From positions 1,589,501-1,653,500 of the forward strand of contig JBBPUQ010000007.1 of assembly GCA_038501195.1 (NCBI GenBank): a stretch of DNA of 64,000 nucleotides, written 5' to 3'. The notes under the pieces are model-generated. The model saw only the letters and a list, made by a program, of their open reading frames with translations, had not been told where the DNA came from and searched no databases. The position numbers and the translations under genes are program-made. This DNA is from Nemania diffusa. Taxonomy: Eukaryota; Ascomycota; Sordariomycetes; Xylariales; Xylariaceae. This document shows positions 37,702 to 49,177 of the stretch, in pieces; the first letter of the stretch is position 1, and the number at the start of each line of letters is the position of its first letter.

Positions 37702-38183
37702 CTTCGAATCAACGCATAGAGGAGAGGACCACAGGAGAAGAGACGTGGGTTTATCATGGGAGATGTTGTAGAAGGTAAACTGATCGAGCTTGAGCACGAC
37801 AGATCTCAGGCTAGATTGGACGCTTCGTATATCCGCATAAGCTGACGGGAACTAGAATCCTAGATAGACCAGGGTTCCATTTGCTCGTTATAGTCTAGCG
37901 TGTCCGCTCTCTCATCCTTACCATGAAGACGAGCATATTCCGAAAGAAGGCAATGCGAAGTATGACGACTGTCTATAACGGCATCAACTCAGGTAAGCTT
38001 GTTAACATGGCCATTCTCATGAGGATGATCGGAATCAATCATGACTCCGAGCAGCCGAGTGCGTCGTGAACATAAAAGCAGGCTATGATCCGTACTCAAC
38101 CCTCAGTAATTCTTCACGTTCACGTTCATCTAGACTCATCAATACAACAACTCGTACTTAGTTCATACAAATACCGCCAGAAA
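37702..38183. promoter_or_regulatory. Divergent promoter region
   Basis: 482 bp between the start codons of the regulator-like gene (minus) and the carbonic anhydrase gene (plus). It must contain both promoters. No specific operator was recognised. Confidence 0.5.
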
Positions 38184-39012
38184 ATGTCTTCTAGTTCACA
38201 CGCCCTTCAGCTCATGGCGCGAAGCGAGTAGGCTGACTTCTACTATCTTGAATGTCCCACAGGCGATTTAACATGTTCTAGGGAATACACCAAAACGCAC
38301 TCTCCTCCTCCCATGATCCTAGACGTGCCCATGGCGGATCGGCCGCATACAATCATTTGTGCGTTAATACCACTCGATATATCGAATAACGAAATGCTGA
38401 CTCTGCCGTGCAGTCTGCTGCGCAGACGGAAGAGTCAACCCGGTGGCCCTGTTTGGCCTAGGACTCACAGGCAAGTCTGCTGGGAATCTTTTGAAGTATA
38501 TAACTGGTCCCTCTAATCCTATGTTCGTTTAGATGCTATCGTCATTCGTAATGCCGGATGTGTGCTCCCTCGAATGATCAGCGATTTGTTGGTCTTAGAC
38601 CAGTTTGCCGATTTGAGAGAGATTCTGGTTATCTCTCACACTGGTTTGTCTTCCGAGAATGATCAATGGGTTGTGAGGAACATGGAAACTGACTATTAAT
38701 AGACTGTGGTTTGACGCATGTGACGGACGATCAGGTGCACCAAAGTCTGAAGAGTCGAGTCAGTGGCCATGATGATCAAATCGACAGTATTCCCATCGGC
38801 GGGTTCAAAGAGTTAGTATCTCCCTGTGCAATCGCAGGTATCAGGCACTGCACACTTGCCTCTAACTAACGATTTTTAGTAACGTCGAACGAGTCAAAAG
38901 TGATGTGCAGTACATCAGGAACCATCCCCTAGTGCGAAAGGAGCTTATTGATCACATCTACGGTGGTGTGTATGATATCAAGACGGGCAAGCTGACAAGA
39001 GTTGAACTCTGA
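38184..39012 (+). CDS. Beta-class carbonic anhydrase
   Basis: Six short exons: 38184-38227, 38282-38358, 38414-38470, 38533-38643, 38703-38811 and 38880-39012 (176 aa). No single ORF covers it. Spliced, it begins MSSSSHALQLMARSEEYTKTH and contains CCADGRVNP, giving zinc ligand Cys43 with the Asp45/Arg47 dyad. DAIVIRNAG follows, then ISHTDCGLTHVTDD with zinc ligands His95 and Cys98, and it ends YDIKTGKLTRVEL. This is the full active-site set of the small fungal beta-CA clade; the enzyme interconverts CO2 and bicarbonate. Intron 3 (38471-38532) has a GC donor (GGCAAGT), a rare but functional class. Two key motifs (IIF/CCADGR and HT/DCG) straddle introns. All junctions keep frame, which supports an intact gene. 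The first two junctions are the least certain. Confidence 0.85.
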
Positions 39013-39279
39013 AGTGCGGTGTGTACTTGGTAGCTGGGTATGGCAGGATAGCATCATACTCATGTTGTATATACAGCACATTCCATGCTGTTATGTGTAG
39101 AGCCTAAGAAGTCAATCAATTAGTACGAACTCTACTCTGTATTTTCTTGATAATAGATTACTAAGATGTAAAGAGAAGGGAATATATGAATCCAAACAGT
39201 AGAGAAGCAGAGAAATACGTGAGTGAAGGAGTTTGAATTCTTCCTACTTACCTAGGCAGCCCTCGCACTCCCATCCCAT
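39013..39279. other. Intergenic spacer
   Basis: Short spacer between the carbonic anhydrase stop and an unexplained minus-strand ORF. Nothing recognised. Confidence 0.4.
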
Positions 39280-39531
39280 CTATTTCTCACACACATAAAG
39301 TACCTTGCCCCCCACGTCATCCCACGGCTTCTGTTCTTCGGCTCCTTCCCTTCCATATTCTAACCAAGGTCTTAAATCAATAATACGAGACCCTTTGATA
39401 TGATAAGCTGGGTTGATGGGAATTTTACTTACCTCGGCCGTGATGTCTTGATCGGCGAAATACTGTCTGCCATATTTCTCGAACAACACCTCTTGTGTAA
39501 AATGCCTATCACATATAACATCCAAAATCAC
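39280..39531 (-). pseudogene. Unrecognised ORF, possible terminal exon or gene remnant
   Basis: A minus-strand open frame of up to 83 codons with protein-like composition (EKYGRQYFADQDITAEV, HIKGSRIIDLRPWLEYG, ending VGGKVLYVCEK). It starts without an ATG. Sequence just upstream (39532-39850) has other open pieces on the same strand, but stops interrupt them and I could not link them with credible splice sites. It may be the last exon of a small gene or the remnant of one. The family is unknown. Confidence 0.3.
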
Positions 39532-39905
39532 AGGAGGAACAGTTCAAATGAGATCGGTAGGAATCTATTCAGTTTTTTCCTCGTTTCCCAACACTGGCTT
39601 CGTCGAGCTAGATATATCATGAGGATAACCATACATCACGATGAGGTGGGAATATGCACTATGCAAATGGCCTCAATCTCTCCCTCCAATACCAATGCAC
39701 GTCCAACGACGCGCAAATATTATGATTGGGTTTCAGGGTCGCCGTCGCGTGGAGGTAAATGCCGATGCGGAGCCCCACTGATGACGACGCCTGCTCCCTG
39801 CAGTTTCGGGAGGTGGAGCTGTCTTCATCCTACACGTCTACTAGATATATAAAGTGCAGTCAGTCGACTATCACGTCTAAGTCTATGTACTGTATCGCGT
39901 TGAAA
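39532..39905. other. Spacer, possibly degenerate coding sequence
   Basis: 374 bp between the unexplained ORF and the mannosidase stop. It contains short open stretches on the minus strand that could belong to a decayed upstream part of the ORF at 39280-39531. No confident model. Confidence 0.35.
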
Positions 39906-42900
39906 TCATACACCAAACGGTGCTTTTGGCCGTTTGAAAGGGTGCGCTTCGGTGTTCAAGACCCAATGATCTAGGCTGATTAAGTTGGGTTCCGAATACC
40001 TAGAATCAGTAAGTTTTAGTGATTCTTATTCGGTACCAGAAGTAGGGAAACTTACAGCAAATAGAAATATTTCAACGTTTCAGCAGTCCAGAAGCTCTCC
40101 ATCTCGTTCAGCTGGCTTGTTTTCGTAGATAACACATTGTTGATTGCACTACTACCGATCTCGGTTGCCGTATGTCGTACAATAGCCTCGAACATCTTCC
40201 AGCCCTCGTTCTGCCATTTCTTGTCTCCAGTTATTCTGTACATATACCAGACTGACTCGATAGCTTCAGGTCTGCCGTAACCTGTTAGCACTCACTAGCG
40301 ACGTAGAGAGATGGGGGGGAATATGCTGCTGTAAAAAGGGGCTGCTCACCGTAAAATATACGACGGAGAGTTTACAGTCACAAAGCCCTTCGGAAGATTC
40401 TCATTTCCGACTTTGATAGCCACAAATTCTGCATGCGATAATGGTCGCAGAGGGTCTTCCTCGAGCTCGTCCTCATCCTCCTGCAGAGGGACTTGGTTGA
40501 TAGTGGACTTTTTGAAACCCGGAGCAGGGTCACTATCTTCGAGATCGTCAAATTTTGAGGCGGAAGATTTAGCCTTGCTCTTATTAGCAAGGTGGCTTCT
40601 CTCGGATGCATCCACTACATCATCTGCGCCATCTTCATCATCTTCTGCTACTGATACTGGGGCTCTCTTTCGAATCCAAGCATTATCGCGATCTGCATCG
40701 GAGCCGCCCTTCGACAACTTTTCATTAGAAATCGATTTCCTTGGCTGCCCGGTCTCACTCGTCGGCGAGGTAAGGTCATCTTCAAATGTCACTTCCTCCC
40801 TTCCCTCTGCCATCTCCTTTCTTTCTTTTGCCAATGCCGCCCTATCTTTGGCCTTTTGGTCGTAATATTCTTTAACCTGTTTATCGCGACTGTCAAATGA
40901 GGGATCCAGAGCGTGCTCATACAAGGTTTGATTCCAATGGCAGTTTTTGGCATCAGGACAGGGTAGTACGTGGGCGCCTTCGGGCATGATACCGGTTGCT
41001 GTGCTTTCATACGCCCATACACAACCCTCGGTGAGCTTCTTAGCGATTTCAACGTCAGTTGGTAACTCGAAAATCTTGCCACCTAGGCCAAACATGCCTC
41101 CGACGAAACAGGTGAGATGCGTGACTTCATATAGTGTATGAGCGTCGATTTCGGGCTCCCCATTAGTAGTAACCTTAGCAGAAAACAGAATATCACGGTC
41201 ATCCGGGACCATAGGCCGGAATAGCAGCCACTTTTTGACTGCCTCGCTAACCTTCAAGTGCAATTCTTTGTATTTTGGCTCTAAGCCGCCGAGAAGCAGC
41301 CATTGCTTTGGGAAATACTCGTAAGTGGAATCTTGTGATCCGCCCATGCTATACTGCTCTGATCCCCAGCTACCAGATGTCAACCCTTGAGAAACGCACT
41401 CAGGCAGGGTGCTCTCGCCAGCAATGAGCTCCACCTTGCCGGTTTTCGGGTTCTTCTTCTTGATAACGTTGAGGTTGAGAGCAGTGCTCTTTCCGGAACG
41501 CTTCAGAATAGAGGATTTGGCGTTGTTAGGTTCGTTATGTCGACCTTTTGGATTGACATCGGAGTCGAATTTAAGCATATTCTCGTCGTTCGTAGTCAAC
41601 TCCGGACCTCGGTGGCTTTCACTGTCTAGCTTGTCATATGCCTCGGCTTCTGCCGCAATCTGGGCGGCTTCAAGTTCGGACTGGGCAGTATCATTACACC
41701 CGCTTGCGTCAATACGCTCGGGGAAAATACCAGGAAGCGAAGTACCCCTCTCCTCCCATTCATAAAAGGCGTCTGTGATGCGTGCAACAGCATCGTAGTA
41801 CTTGTTCTCCTTAGTGATCTGGGCGAGTCGAGTGAACTCCATTGCAAGCGAACCCAGCTCCGCAACGCTTACAGATTTACCAGCTCTCTTAGGTTTCGAG
41901 GCTGATTGGGGTTTCCAGTTGTAGTAAAGCACAGGCATGCGATTCGGCGTGTCGAATACACCCATTAGGATTTCGGCCAGCTCTACAGCTTTCTCAAGGA
42001 GGATGTCATACCCACCACTTTTACCGCCGCTCACATCGTACGCAGCTATTAACCCGCCCAGGTATCGAATCGTAGTTTCGAAGACGGGAATTTCTGGTCG
42101 CTTACTAACGGTGAAGTCGATTTTTTCAACCTCTGTGAGGGCTTCTTTGAATTCTTCCTCCATTCCCATGATCCACAGCGTATCGAGCGAGTCAACTAAT
42201 GTGGCAGCCCATCCACAGAACGGGTCACGGAACTTTTTGGTGACGGGACTTAGTTCGTCGTGGCCTCTGGCGTATTTCCAATAGCCTGCCCATCCACGTT
42301 CCATTTCAGCTTTGACTTGCTGTTGGCGTGCCTCACGCATCTCCCGGTCCTCGGGCGACTCCTTCCCGAAGGCATACTGTATAGTCGGTATTCTCTTAGG
42401 CTTTCCAGTGGGGAGAGGGATCACGTCTGACTCGGGAACAGGGAAGTGCTCGGGGACCTTTTTCCAGTGGATGGTGGTAGTAGTTGGTTTCTTGTCTACA
42501 TCTTTGGCGCCTTGGCCAACATTTTTGTCCGGCATATTGATGACCGGAGCGGTCGTGGCCCTGGCAGCTCCTTCATGGTCGTAGGCCAGGACTCCTGCTT
42601 CCTGAACAATAGGATCGGATTTGGGAGGGAGTTCGAAGTCGTCATCGTCATCGTCGTGAACTTGTTGGGCGGGTTTTAGTACGGGGGGATCGGGAATCTT
42701 GGCGGGAGAATTGCCAGCGGCGGGACGATCTAGTATTTGCTGGGCAAGATCATCATCTTCACTGGAAATACCCCAGGATGAAGTATCGACATGTTTATTG
42801 ACAATGGGCTTGCTCACGGGAGGCGACTTGGGATCGAAGACGGGCGCAGTATGGGGAAACGAGGCTGAGACTGTCTCCCATTGCTCACTGTTCTGGGCAA

Positions 42901-42970
42901 CACGGAACAGTAGAAACACAACGATGCTGGCAAGAAAGACGTAATATCGGTATCTTCGTAGACGGAACAT
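39906..42970 (-). CDS. GH47 class I alpha-mannosidase, type II membrane protein
   Basis: Three exons on the minus strand: 42970-40350, 40271-40056 and 39999-39906 (976 aa). After a short basic tail, residues about 9-25 form a signal-anchor helix; an acidic, proline-rich stem follows to about 225. The GH47 barrel begins at [18 protein letters not shown]. It has [30 protein letters not shown] (about 295) and [15 protein letters not shown] (about 615). Later come [27 protein letters not shown] and the C-terminal VLNTEAHPF, whose Thr binds Ca2+. Class I mannosidases remove alpha-1,2-mannose from N-glycans in ER or Golgi. The protein is far longer than the usual 500-600 residues because of two charged inserts (about 425-520 and 690-850). 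The second and third exons complete the fold, so the gene looks intact. Confidence 0.92.
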
Positions 42971-45900
42971 GGTGTCGGTCTGTGTAGATACCCAGTGCAG
43001 CCCAGTGGCACCAAGAAACGAGCTAGGAGGTGTTGGGCCAGCAGCTAAACGAGAATAGAAGAGATCGCCGGGATAGACGATCTTTCATCGCGCGCCCGTG
43101 GCACGGTGGGCGGGCTGGTGGAACAGGAAATATCAGCAAAGAATGGGTGTTATCATTTTCCTATGGAGAGTGGCGAGAGTGCGATCATAACCAAGGCACA
43201 ATTAATAAGGTACTCGAGATGAGATAGCGAGGCTATATCGAGTTGGCACCAAGTTCACGATGGGTGGATGCTGAATGCACCAGAGGGGGTGGTCAACGAA
43301 GTCGCAGATGGCGGATTTGGTAGTGACAGGCTGGCAGAGGCGCAAAACAAGGCAAGGAGCGATTGAGCCAAACTCTCTCGTTCTTCATCAACCTGGAGAA
43401 GAGTGCGACTGGAGATTGCAGCTGAGGATGAGAGATGCCATCCGAGAAGGAGCACCGCAGCACGAAGTGGCGAATTTCGAACACCTACCTATCTGTAAGT
43501 AAGTAGGTATGTATCTAGATCTAGATCTACTATGTAGATAGATGGAGAACAGACTGGGTTGCGCTGCCTTGCGCTGCGCTGAGAGACGATGCCGGGTAGG
43601 TACAGAATACTGTAGGTACTACGATGCTACTGCGCGCGCGCGAGGTGAGTTTACTGTACATGCATACCTGGCCTCGAGCCAGGCCTGCCTACTGTACAGG
43701 ATACGCCGTATGTAGCGTACAGAGTACAGAGCAAAACTCGAAAGCATGGCATTCTACCATGGTCTTGGCTCTTGGCTCTTGGCATCGTATCGGGATATTG
43801 ACAGCAGCGTGCCGTGTCCCGGCTAGATCGCAGAGTGCGGATTCAGGAGCGCCATTGGAGCAAGATGGGACACGTCCAAAAGTAGACACGGTCTCGTCTG
43901 AGTCCGCTATTTGTCTTGGCGGGCTTCCTATGTTGTGTACGTAGTAGGTGCAGTAATTATTCTCGGTATTGTTCAATTGGGTTGATAGAACAAATATGTA
44001 ATACCTACCTACTTGTACGTTGGATTGGTGCTTGACATGATTGATTATTTTGGTAGGGAAAGGCTGGGCTTCAGGTACAATTTCCAGGGCACCTCGCCGA
44101 TCTTGTCCAACTGTGTATGGTCTAAGGGTTAGGTATTCCCAGAGACAGGCTTGGATAAAAAGGACCGACCCACCCCCTACTAGACTAAGGCGATGTGGAT
44201 AGTGCATACAGTGTATTTTAGTCAGACAGCTTTAAACATCTGGAATAAACCGGAATAATATACCCGAAAGCGCCTCTCGAAGAGAACCCCATATACCTAC
44301 TGTATTTCCTAAGCGACTTAAGAAAATGCATGGTATGGGAGAAGATGCGATTAAATGCACAGTGGGTAGAGCACCTCTAACCATTCCCTCGGTTGTACAG
44401 AGTAGTTGGTTCTGTATGTACCTAGGGTCTGTCTCGGCCCCTGCATAGCTGTACATACTTGGTAGCTACTGTACTACTCGAGGAGCGAAAACGGCCCCTA
44501 AAATGGGTACCTTGTGATGCGGGGGGGCTGACTGCCTCCTAACCAAGCTCAACTCGGAATTATGTAGGTACTTAACAAGGAAACACGGAGAAAGGAATTC
44601 TGCGAATGTTGATGCGAAAAAGTTCCAATATTGTCGACTACCTATTCCAGCCCCCAAATCCTCCTGCTGGATAGGGAATGTCAAATCATCCACCCTGAAC
44701 CTAACATTGGTGCCTGCCATGTATGTACAGTATGCTTGTCCTAGAGAATCTAGATTTGCCTACCTACTTACTATTAGCCAGCTTATAGGTGGGCTAGGAA
44801 AGGTGAATTGCTTACGGGGCACCTCAACTCCCTAATTGGGACACTCTGTCACATGGACAGAAAATCCCGGATTCAATGATTAGAATGGACAAGGCGATAT
44901 AGCTAAGTCTTATACTTAAGTATATGTTTAACCCAATCTAACTTCCATCGTGGGATTTTATGCCCCCGCCATTTGGAGCCTATTTGGGCGCCGCTATTTC
45001 AGGGTCTAAGCGGCGATCATTATGCGGGGTGCAGCGCAACATGCTCGTGGTTGTCGACCGGTTAGTTCCCTGACTAAACAGATAGAATGGTCATGTGCAC
45101 TTGCTATTCCATAATCTGATGTCATTTTCTTTTGTGATGTGATTCAGTATTAATTATGAGGATGCTCTAGATAAATCCAATGCTCGATAAAATGGCAGCT
45201 GTGTTCTGTAGAGTGTAAGCAAGGTCAGTTATCTTTGACGGGCTTTACGTATAATGTACATCCACAGCTCCTTGCCTACAGCCTACCTGGTACCTAGAAC
45301 GGACAACCCTGGCCATAGGTACCACACATCTTGCCTTGCATACTCTTGTCTGCCGTTTTGATTTCGTCTGTCTTAGCTATTTATAAAGAAAGCGCCAACA
45401 ACTGAGACATCCAGGAGTCCAGGGCTTAGGGCCTAAATAACCTCGAAATCCTAGCTTTTCGATGTGATCCGCAGACCGGCATTACCTATTTCCTACTTCA
45501 TAATACGATTGACGGCTGTCACTGTCACAGGACGTGCTGGGGAAAATGCGATTTACCTCGGGGTGAAAGCCCATTCGGCTCGGCCGGCCTCTTGGCGGCC
45601 ATCAGTTATCGACAATGCTGCAGAGACCAAACTATATAACCATGCGGCTGCGGGGTGATTGAGGGATTATCAAGAGGCGACGCACCGTATTCGTCGCGAG
45701 AAGCCGCGGCAGAAGAGTTTCGCCCGACGGCGACAGGACTCTACAGGAGGATTATGCAGTATTATACAGCAATACTGTCTCCAAATGGTGCTTGGCGGAG
45801 CCACGTGTGGACAGGGCCTACTAAGGTGCCAAAAGCAACAATAGCCTGAGGCCCTGGCGTCGGGCCACTCAGTGAGCAGTGTGCCAGACAAGGCCCTATC

Positions 45901-46530
45901 GCATGGCTTGCCGGCCTGACCCGGGCTGACCTGCCTGCCTGACGGCGTCACATCTGGCCACGTCAGAGAGCGCAGACAGCGCAGATAGACAGCGCCGACA
46001 GCGCCGACAGCGCATTGTCCCCCGGGCATTGTCCGTCTCCCCCCAACAAAACCCCAGAGGCACCTCAGTCGGCCACTATTGGGCCTTTGCCCTTGATTCC
46101 CCTCGTTACAACGCTGGTTATTGCATCAACCGATTCCCGATCTGTGCCTCTTCGATCCAATCCCCCCGCGACAGCACAAACGACCCGCGGGATCACGGTA
46201 CGCTGTAGCGGATCACATCCCTTACCAGCAGACGATCCGTTCTCGCTGCTCTTATCATTCGTCGTCAGATGATGGCGTTGGCCAAAACCCAACTTATCCA
46301 TCTCAAACATAGCGGCCGACCAACTAATCTTACATTCGTAGCCAGCGGCGACTTGTCCAGATACGCATAACTAATATAACACCATAACCTCTTGAGGCTA
46401 CCGCTAGACGTGAGAGTATCTCTCACACACACAGATAACCTCAGCATCAAACATCAAGACTGGACTGCACCCACTTTCGTCCCGGGAACCCTTCACAACC
46501 CAGCTCCCAGGCCAGGCCGAGCAGTCCGCA
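42971..46530. other. Gene-poor region
   Basis: About 3.5 kb upstream of the mannosidase and before a small gene. Scattered short ORFs show no domain. It includes TAGGTA-type words (43480-43550, with AGATCT repeats), a GC-rich patch at 45880-46030 and a 9-bp tandem repeat at 45975-46014. Confidence 0.5.
45975..46014. repeat. 9-bp tandem repeat GACAGCGCC
   Basis: Four copies of GACAGCGC[C/A]: 45975-45983, then after a 4-nt break 45988-45996, 45997-46005 and 46006-46014. A small minisatellite in a GC-rich non-coding patch. Confidence 0.8.
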
Positions 46531-46836
46531 ATGCACGCAGTATCCAGCTCCCCTCCGTCCCGGCCCAAGGGGATCCTCAAGCAGGCCAGCAGCCTAGACC
46601 TCCACATGCGGCCTCGGAGTCTATCCTCGTCGTCCAAGAAGAGCACGGCCTTCGACGATGTCGCCCGAGACATTGTGACCGGCGCAGAGGTGCCACAGAG
46701 CCCCGTCCACTCGTCCGAGTACCGCGCCTTTCACAAGGAGTACCGCCAGGAAGCGGGTCGGGCCCTTTTGCTAGCCAAGATCGACGGCATGTACGACGAT
46801 GTCGTTCGACGGCTCGAAGTGAGGGTCGAATCATGA
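46531..46836 (+). CDS. Small protein with a KGILK motif
   Basis: Single-exon ORF of 101 aa, GC-rich compared with its flanks, with a clean ATG. The N-terminus reads SRPKGILKQASSLDLHMRP. KGILK is the PP1-contacting motif of the inhibitor-2/Glc8 family, but the other inhibitor-2 signatures are not visible. A serine-rich stretch follows. The C-terminal half is likely helical (EYRAFHKEYRQEAGRALLLAKIDGMYDDVVRRLE). It looks like a conserved fungal orphan of unknown role. The phosphatase-inhibitor idea is only a motif-based guess. Confidence 0.55.
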   Translation: MHAVSSSPPSRPKGILKQASSLDLHMRPRSLSSSSKKSTAFDDVARDIVTGAEVPQSPVHSSEYRAFHKEYRQEAGRALLLAKIDGMYDDVVRRLEVRVES

Positions 46837-47372
46837 TGCGGCCTACGCTTTAGACACGACAGCACGAAAGATTGGGATACGAAATATCAAACGATAGATG
46901 ATATTATGGCGTTATGCTAGGATGTACAACAGTTGTGTCAGCTTGGCTTTTAAATCATACCCTTTGGGCGGCAGAGGCGTTGACAATTTTATTATTCGAT
47001 ATTACGTTACGCAGTACCATTCCCACAACGGCCGGCATGCATGTTGGTGGCTTTACAGTCTCGCTCGTACGGCACTACTGTGTTCGTTTGTCGGACCAGG
47101 CCGCACTCGCACCAACAAGGCCATGAACGGCGTGGTTATGAATGAGAAAACAATTATGTTTAAACAGATGAGTTAGGTAGGAAAAGGAAGGCTATGACCG
47201 GAAACGTGTAAGCTAAGATGGATGGATTTACTTGGACCCCAGATTGCCTTTGCGCAGTAATTGAGGAGATGTTCACGGCAATTTTAGTGTTCTTTTACCA
47301 GAGTGTCTCTCAATATATTCCTGCCCCGTGTACTACACGCTCCCCTCTCATAACCAACACATGCCCAGTCGT
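46837..47372. other. Intergenic region
   Basis: 536 bp between convergent genes; no feature recognised. Confidence 0.5.
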
Positions 47373-48346
47373 CTACCCTTGCTTCTTTGGCCTCACCATC
47401 GGCACGCAAGGTGGTATATCACCATATCTGCGCCCGACATCGTGTGCCACAAACCCCGCATGCTCGAGCATCTCCATGCCACGACCACCGCCATCGAGAT
47501 AACAAGCGTAGTCTAGATCGTCCGCGAGCTTCGTGACCCAGTTCACAAGTGCCGTCGCATACCCTTTATGGCGCGACGTCGGCTTGGTCATTAAGAATTC
47601 GATGTCTGCGGAATGTCCACATTGGGTATCAGCTCTGCGTAGGCAGCACGGGAACGAGACTTGGCCGACGTCACACCTGTCATCCGATATGCGATGTCGA
47701 GAGCGCTAGTACCGGGTGTTGTCGTCTTAGAGATAACGTGATAGGGAATGCTTACACACGTGCCCCTCCTTGCCCATGGTCAATTGATGCGCCCGAGCTA
47801 GGCGCTCGAAGAAGCTGGCTAAGTGCTCTTCGCTGACGTCGGGCAGGTCGTCCGCGCTGCTCCAGCGCTGCTTCCACGAGTGGCCGACCGCTGTTTGCCC
47901 CGGTTTCACGATGTGCGCGATGGCGAACGAGAGTGGGTGTCCTGTTTGGTGCGATTTAATTCTCAGGTCAACTCAGTTCCAGCATGGCTATCATCGACTC
48001 GCAACCCAATAATCTCAGCGTGTAACATTGTACCGCCAAAGCAACCACATCACGAACTTGAATATTCCAATTGAGGAAATGGATGCTATCAAGATAACGC
48101 AACACAATTTGACTTACCATTAGCATTCCGCACCACCGGCACCTTGCTCTCGGGACGATACTGGGACGGCTTGCCGACGAAGTTCTCGAAGCTTCGCTCC
48201 AGCCATTTGCGGCCGCCGTCCGTGTGCGGAAACGTCGATTCACCCGGCCCGCTGAACGCCTCCCAGAAGATGGGGATCAGCTGGGGGATGTCGTCTGGCG
48301 TCGCTAGGCTCACGTTGATTGCCTTGGCGTCGTCCGCGGCCATCAT
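47373..48346 (-). CDS. GNAT-family N-acetyltransferase
   Basis: Three exons on the minus strand: 48346-48118, 47941-47756 and 47605-47373 (215 aa). Introns are 176 and 150 nt, the longest of the window's genes. The N-terminus INVSLATPDDIPQLIPIFWEAF is the first beta-alpha unit of fungal GNAT proteins. GHPLSFAIAHIVKPG is the central strand. FLMTKPTSRHKGYATALVNWVTKLAD contains the acetyl-CoA pyrophosphate loop (RHKGYA). LDGGGRGMEMLEHAGF is the last helix-strand unit. Target unknown; relatives acetylate small amines or protein N-termini. Two adjacent ATG codons open the frame and the upstream one was taken. Confidence 0.85.
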
Positions 48347-49177
48347 GGAATTAATGCAGGAAGCTATTTATCTATTTCTCGGGCACCACTATCATCCTTT
48401 TCGATGTCCTGATCGCTTAGATTGACGGCTAGCTCGTACTGGTAGGCTTCGGCGACTTCGCTTGCGATGCAGGCGGCTGCGATACTTCTACGGACAGAGA
48501 AGACACTCCAGGCACCCAAGGGGCCTGGACGTAGGGCTATAGCCTAGTTCATTGCGACGCGCCGGACAAATCTAGTTTGGACGACGTAGAGATGAGCTGA
48601 ATTATGGATATATCCTGCCGTATGAACTCTAATCCGTCAAGTGCAATATAATATACGAAGAAATAAGAGCTGTCTAGGGCCTCGGACGGCGGACCATCGT
48701 GCGTCATTGGTCATGTCATTCACCCGTATTGTGATGTAATGAATGTTGCGCGTGGATATCTAAATAAGTAATACATAATCTATGATATGTAGAGAGAGAC
48801 ATGAATAGGATCAAGATTTGAAATCTACCTTGATGATCTTTAGTTAGTCTAACTATTGTTATCTGAACATGTACGGCGTACACTATTTCAATCAATGATT
48901 ATTTGAGACATAGCTCGTCGGACTACCAACCGAGACGCTTTATCTAGACCACATTTCTTACACGACGAGTATACTTCACCGACATATTAGCCTGAGTATT
49001 GTACTCTTTACGGAGCCTTCGTGAAACGACCTCCAGAGGCACTAATACCATATGACGAGAATAGTAGGGCATACACAAGGTACCTATCCCTACAAGACGC
49101 TTGGACAGCTATCTGCCCACTCCATCTCCCACTCAATATGAATTGTATTAAAACAAGTTGAGCTCAACGCATTAGCC
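48347..49177. other. Intergenic region
   Basis: About 830 bp before the tRNA-Lys gene. A short GC-rich piece near 48430-48510 may be leader sequence of the acetyltransferase. Otherwise nothing seen. Confidence 0.5.

Noticed and set aside
43689..44207. 172-codon minus-strand ORF
   Set aside because: No recognisable domain and surrounded by non-coding sequence; likely chance.
45464..45849. Two adjacent 64-codon ORFs
   Set aside because: No motif and no splice signals linking them; treated as chance.
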